Below are positions 61,630 to 64,000 of a stretch of 64,000 nucleotides of DNA, piece by piece (the first letter of the stretch is position 1; each line of letters begins with the position of its first letter). Origin of the DNA: Sediminibacterium sp. GTDB taxonomy: Bacteria > Bacteroidota > Bacteroidia > Chitinophagales > Chitinophagaceae. Both the position numbers and the translations under genes were made by a program. The notes under the pieces are model-generated. The model was not told the DNA's origin and did no database searches. It was given only the letters and a program-made list of their open reading frames with translations. The stretch is taken from the NCBI GenBank assembly GCA_030158665.1, contig JAOASM010000007.1, positions 1-64,000 on the forward strand. The letters are read 5' to 3'.

Positions 61630-63705
61630 ATGCAAATTCATTTTAAATTGTCTCTTTTTTTATTGCTTTCTACGCCTTTACTAACCTCTAGTCAAGTAAA
61701 ATCATTTAAAATAACAGATAGCAGCCTTAGCACCGTGATTGTGAGTGCAAGTAAATCAAAGGAGAAGCGAATTGAATCACCTGTTGCTATAAGTGTTCTA
61801 AGCAGGCAGCAGATACAAGAAGCCAAGGCCACTAGAATAGATTTTTTATTGAATAAGGTAAGTGGTGTCTTTATGCCTAGCATCGGAAACGAACAACATA
61901 TGATGTCTATTAGACAACCTGTTTCCCTAAAAGGACTATACCTTTATCTAGAAGACGGATTACCCATTAGAACAAGTGGTTTATTCAGTAACAATGCTTT
62001 GATTGAAATAAATACTGCAGCCATTCAGCAAATAGAAGTCATCAAGGGGCCTGCATCTGCATTGTATGGGGCAGAAGCGATTGGGGGTGTTGTTAATTTT
62101 ATACATGCGCCAAGACCAACTAAAGATGCGTTTTCAATTAGTAACCACATCAATAACAACGGTCTTTTAAAATCCGATTTGGCATGGAACAAAGCCGGGG
62201 GCCGATCTGGCTGGAACATCCACCTGAGTCAAATAGGACAAAAAAATGGGAAGCTTGAATATAGCGATTATACCAAAACTGCATTGAGTGTTAAAAGAGA
62301 TTTTACATTTAAAAAGAATTGGTCGGGATACCAGCAAGTGCAATACATCCATTATGATGGACAAATGACAGGCACGGTGGATAGCTTAAAATTTAAGTCG
62401 AGAAACTATACAACCCAACAAAGCTTTACTTATAGAAAACTAGATTTGATTCGCCTAAGACAAAATCTAACTTACCAATGGAGTGATGCGCAGAAAACAA
62501 CGATTAATCTATTGTATCGAGGCAATACAATGGATCAAAACCCTGCTTATTTAATTGCCTCCAGTTCGAATCCAACAAAATTTAAGGGTCAAATCAATTC
62601 CAATCACTTTGATGCCTACGTGCTGGATCTTCAACATCAAATTAATATAAAGAAAATCAAATCAAAAATTTTAATAGGCGGCTACTTGGATGCAACAAAA
62701 CAAGGTCTAATAGCAGAGTATATTGATATTTTTAAAGATACATCGATCAATAAATTTACCAAGTATTCAACACCTTTAACGGATAGTTTGATTACCAATT
62801 ATACAACAACTATTTATAACAAAGCCTTGTACTTAAATTGGATTCAACCAATAAGTAAAGGCCTAAGAATGAATGCTACCATCAGGTATGATCAATTTGA
62901 CTATAGTTTTAGAAATAAATTAAGCAGCGGTACACCAAGTTCAAATAATCTATTCACCAACTGGGCTCCAAAAATAGGCGCTACATTCAATCAAATCCAT
63001 TGGGGTGTCTATCTGAATTATAGTAAAGGATTTGTTCCGCCGCAAATAACAGAGATATACAATGCCATTCGTGTACCTTATTTATTACCACAAAGTTTTT
63101 CTAATTACGAAATTGGTTCTTGGTTACGCATACCCAATGGTTACATCGAATGGTCGTTATACCAACTGAATGGTCGCAATGAAATTGTATCTGTCCGTCA
63201 AGCAGATGGAGTGAATCTAAATCAAAATACAGGTCAAACAAAGCACTATGGCATAGAATATCAAGTGAAATATAATTTCAACCAGTTTTTGCAATTGAAT
63301 TTTAATGGTAGCAATGCAAAACACCTTTATGTCAACACCATTTTAAAAGGTACAGACATTAGCAATAAAGAAATGGTTGCTGCTCCTCGTTTTTTCAGCA
63401 ACCTAACTTTGTTAAGTCAGTGGAATAACGCCCTAAGTTCATCAATAGAATGGCAACATCAGTCTGGCTATTTTATGGACGAGATCAATGCCACTCAATA
63501 TCCAGGGTTTGACGTATTAAATCTTAGAATCAATTATTCCATTAAAAATCATGAACTATGGTTTCAATGTATCAACTTGACAGATCAATTTTATGCAACC
63601 ATGGCTACCAAAAACTTTAGTGTCAAGGGGAACAATGCTTATGCCTATTACTTAGGCGACAATCGGACTATCGCATTGGGATGGAAATGGAACTTTATTC
63701 CATAA
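61630..63705 (+). CDS. TonB-dependent receptor
   Basis: A 691-residue outer-membrane receptor: signal peptide to about residue 22, TonB box region, plug at about 30-150 (STVIVSASKSKEKRIESPVAISVLS, KVSGVFMPSIGNEQ, IEVIKGPASALYGAEAIGGVVNF), and a barrel ending GWKWNFIP. It has no N-terminal carboxypeptidase-like domain. The ligand is unknown; flanking genes do not help. It diverges from the M24 peptidase by 75 bases. Confidence 0.9.
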   Translation: MQIHFKLSLFLLLSTPLLTSSQVKSFKITDSSLSTVIVSASKSKEKRIESPVAISVLSRQQIQEAKATRIDFLLNKVSGVFMPSIGNEQHMMSIRQPVSLKGLYLYLEDGLPIRTSGLFSNNALIEINTAAIQQIEVIKGPASALYGAEAIGGVVNFIHAPRPTKDAFSISNHINNNGLLKSDLAWNKAGGRSGWNIHLSQIGQKNGKLEYSDYTKTALSVKRDFTFKKNWSGYQQVQYIHYDGQMTGTVDSLKFKSRNYTTQQSFTYRKLDLIRLRQNLTYQWSDAQKTTINLLYRGNTMDQNPAYLIASSSNPTKFKGQINSNHFDAYVLDLQHQINIKKIKSKILIGGYLDATKQGLIAEYIDIFKDTSINKFTKYSTPLTDSLITNYTTTIYNKALYLNWIQPISKGLRMNATIRYDQFDYSFRNKLSSGTPSSNNLFTNWAPKIGATFNQIHWGVYLNYSKGFVPPQITEIYNAIRVPYLLPQSFSNYEIGSWLRIPNGYIEWSLYQLNGRNEIVSVRQADGVNLNQNTGQTKHYGIEYQVKYNFNQFLQLNFNGSNAKHLYVNTILKGTDISNKEMVAAPRFFSNLTLLSQWNNALSSSIEWQHQSGYFMDEINATQYPGFDVLNLRINYSIKNHELWFQCINLTDQFYATMATKNFSVKGNNAYAYYLGDNRTIALGWKWNFIP

Positions 63706-63737
63706 AAAAAGGGGCGCAAATTGCGCCCCTTTTTTTA
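63704..63737. terminator. Bidirectional terminator
   Basis: GGGGCGCAA (63711-63719) pairs with TTGCGCCCC (63721-63729), with seven-base A-run and T-run flanks. It serves both the TonB receptor and the partial gene converging from the right. Confidence 0.92.
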
Positions 63738-63771
63738 AATTATTTTCGAAGTACCATCATTCAAAGTAGGA

Positions 63772-64000
63772 TTAATTACCTCCGCCCACTCTAATCATGT
63801 TTCCGCCCATTCTAATGCCGCCACCTCTTTGCATATCTTGCATTAACTTCTGCATGTTTTCTTGAAATTGTGCTCTATTCATTTTCTCACCCTTTGTAGG
63901 TTGGATCAATTCTTTTTTGGGATATTTAGCACTCACCTCTACTGCAGTTGTTACACTTGCTCCGTTGTCAACATTCATTTCCATAATTACACCTGGCAAA
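63772..64000 (-). CDS. C-terminal end of an unknown protein (gene cut by the window edge)
   Basis: At least 75 residues on the minus strand; the gene continues past 64000. The visible end holds VIMEMNVDNGASVTTAVEVS, a KMNRAQFQENMQKLMQDMQRGGG helix, and a Met- and Gly-rich tail with repeated R-x-GGN. This resembles the C-terminus of Bacteroidota proteins with a DUF4412 or GLPGLI-like part, but I cannot assign it. The stop codon at 63772 is real, 35 bases from the shared terminator. Confidence 0.55.
   Translation of the reverse strand, partial: LPGVIMEMNVDNGASVTTAVEVSAKYPKKELIQPTKGEKMNRAQFQENMQKLMQDMQRGGGIRMGGNMIRVGGGN

Noticed and set aside
16440-63045. Further TGTTCC or GGAACA half-sites inside genes (for example near 17187, 23376, 33256, 52140, 60129 and 63040)
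   Set aside because: None has the partner half-site at 13 bases, and all lie in coding sequence.
1-64000. CRISPR arrays, insertion sequences, prophage genes or rRNA
   Set aside because: No regular short repeats with spacers, no transposase or integrase motif, and no rRNA signature was found on either strand.

Overview
This window looks like chromosomal DNA from a member of the Bacteroidota, most likely near the Chitinophagaceae. The signs are low GC content, TonB-dependent receptors of Bacteroidota type, a PorP/SprF protein next to a giant secreted protein with a type IX secretion (type B) C-terminus, a CruF-type carotenoid gene, HmuY-type heme uptake, and many short lipoproteins of the MKK...C type. 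No rRNA, CRISPR array, transposase, integrase or phage structural gene was seen. Two tRNA genes are present: tRNA-Asn at 984-1060 (minus) and a CAT-anticodon tRNA at 3602-3675 (plus).

Layout. 1-960: a RelE/HigB-like toxin and Xre antitoxin pair bounded by a direct repeat of the 3' end of tRNA-Asn. 984-3483: tRNA-Asn, a Rieske protein, HflX and an outer-membrane barrel. 3602-5907: the CAT tRNA, a secreted alpha/beta hydrolase and a second, related toxin-antitoxin pair, closed by a roughly 175-base copy of the tRNA 3' half and its tail. 5955-12678: two related MEVHH membrane proteins, a porin, two NTF2-like lipoproteins and a TonB-dependent receptor. 12742-17835: PorP/SprF plus the giant PKD-type surface protein. 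18083-20999: carotenoid/desaturase operon. 21316-29417: a regulator-like protein, photolyase, a Rieske lipoprotein, a GapN-like dehydrogenase and threonine-to-glycine degradation (kbl, tdh). 29600-35885: a small exported protein and an RND efflux operon. 36096-42727: lipoproteins, esterases and NTF2-like proteins around an AraC-type membrane regulator. 42889-48825: YitT protein, a two-component system, a class II cyclic-nucleotide phosphodiesterase, a CDGSH protein and a small membrane protein. 48836-56984: a sodium/solute symporter, DUF4442 protein, HmuY/TonB receptor, PEP carboxykinase and a membrane protein with a possible cytoplasmic regulator domain. 57341-64000: DUF47/PiT phosphate uptake, a CBM48 protein, an M24 peptidase, another TonB receptor and the C-terminal end of one more gene.

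The most interesting signal is a 25-bp dyad, TGTTCC-N13-GGAACA. It occurs perfectly at four intergenic places (3861, 35997, 40059, 42799), once with a single half-site change (8726), and once as a degraded neighbour (42837). The five good sites all lie 68-75 bases from the start codons they face, on both sides where genes diverge. The genes served are all predicted exported or lipoprotein products: hydrolases or esterases, NTF2-like proteins, and lipocalin-like or unknown lipoproteins. All four NTF2-like genes in the window are included. The AraC-family regulator at 41052-42245 sits between two of the sites and is the obvious candidate regulator. The second notable pattern is that two paralogous toxin-antitoxin modules lie in two short segments bounded by duplicated tRNA 3' ends, with no integrase left.
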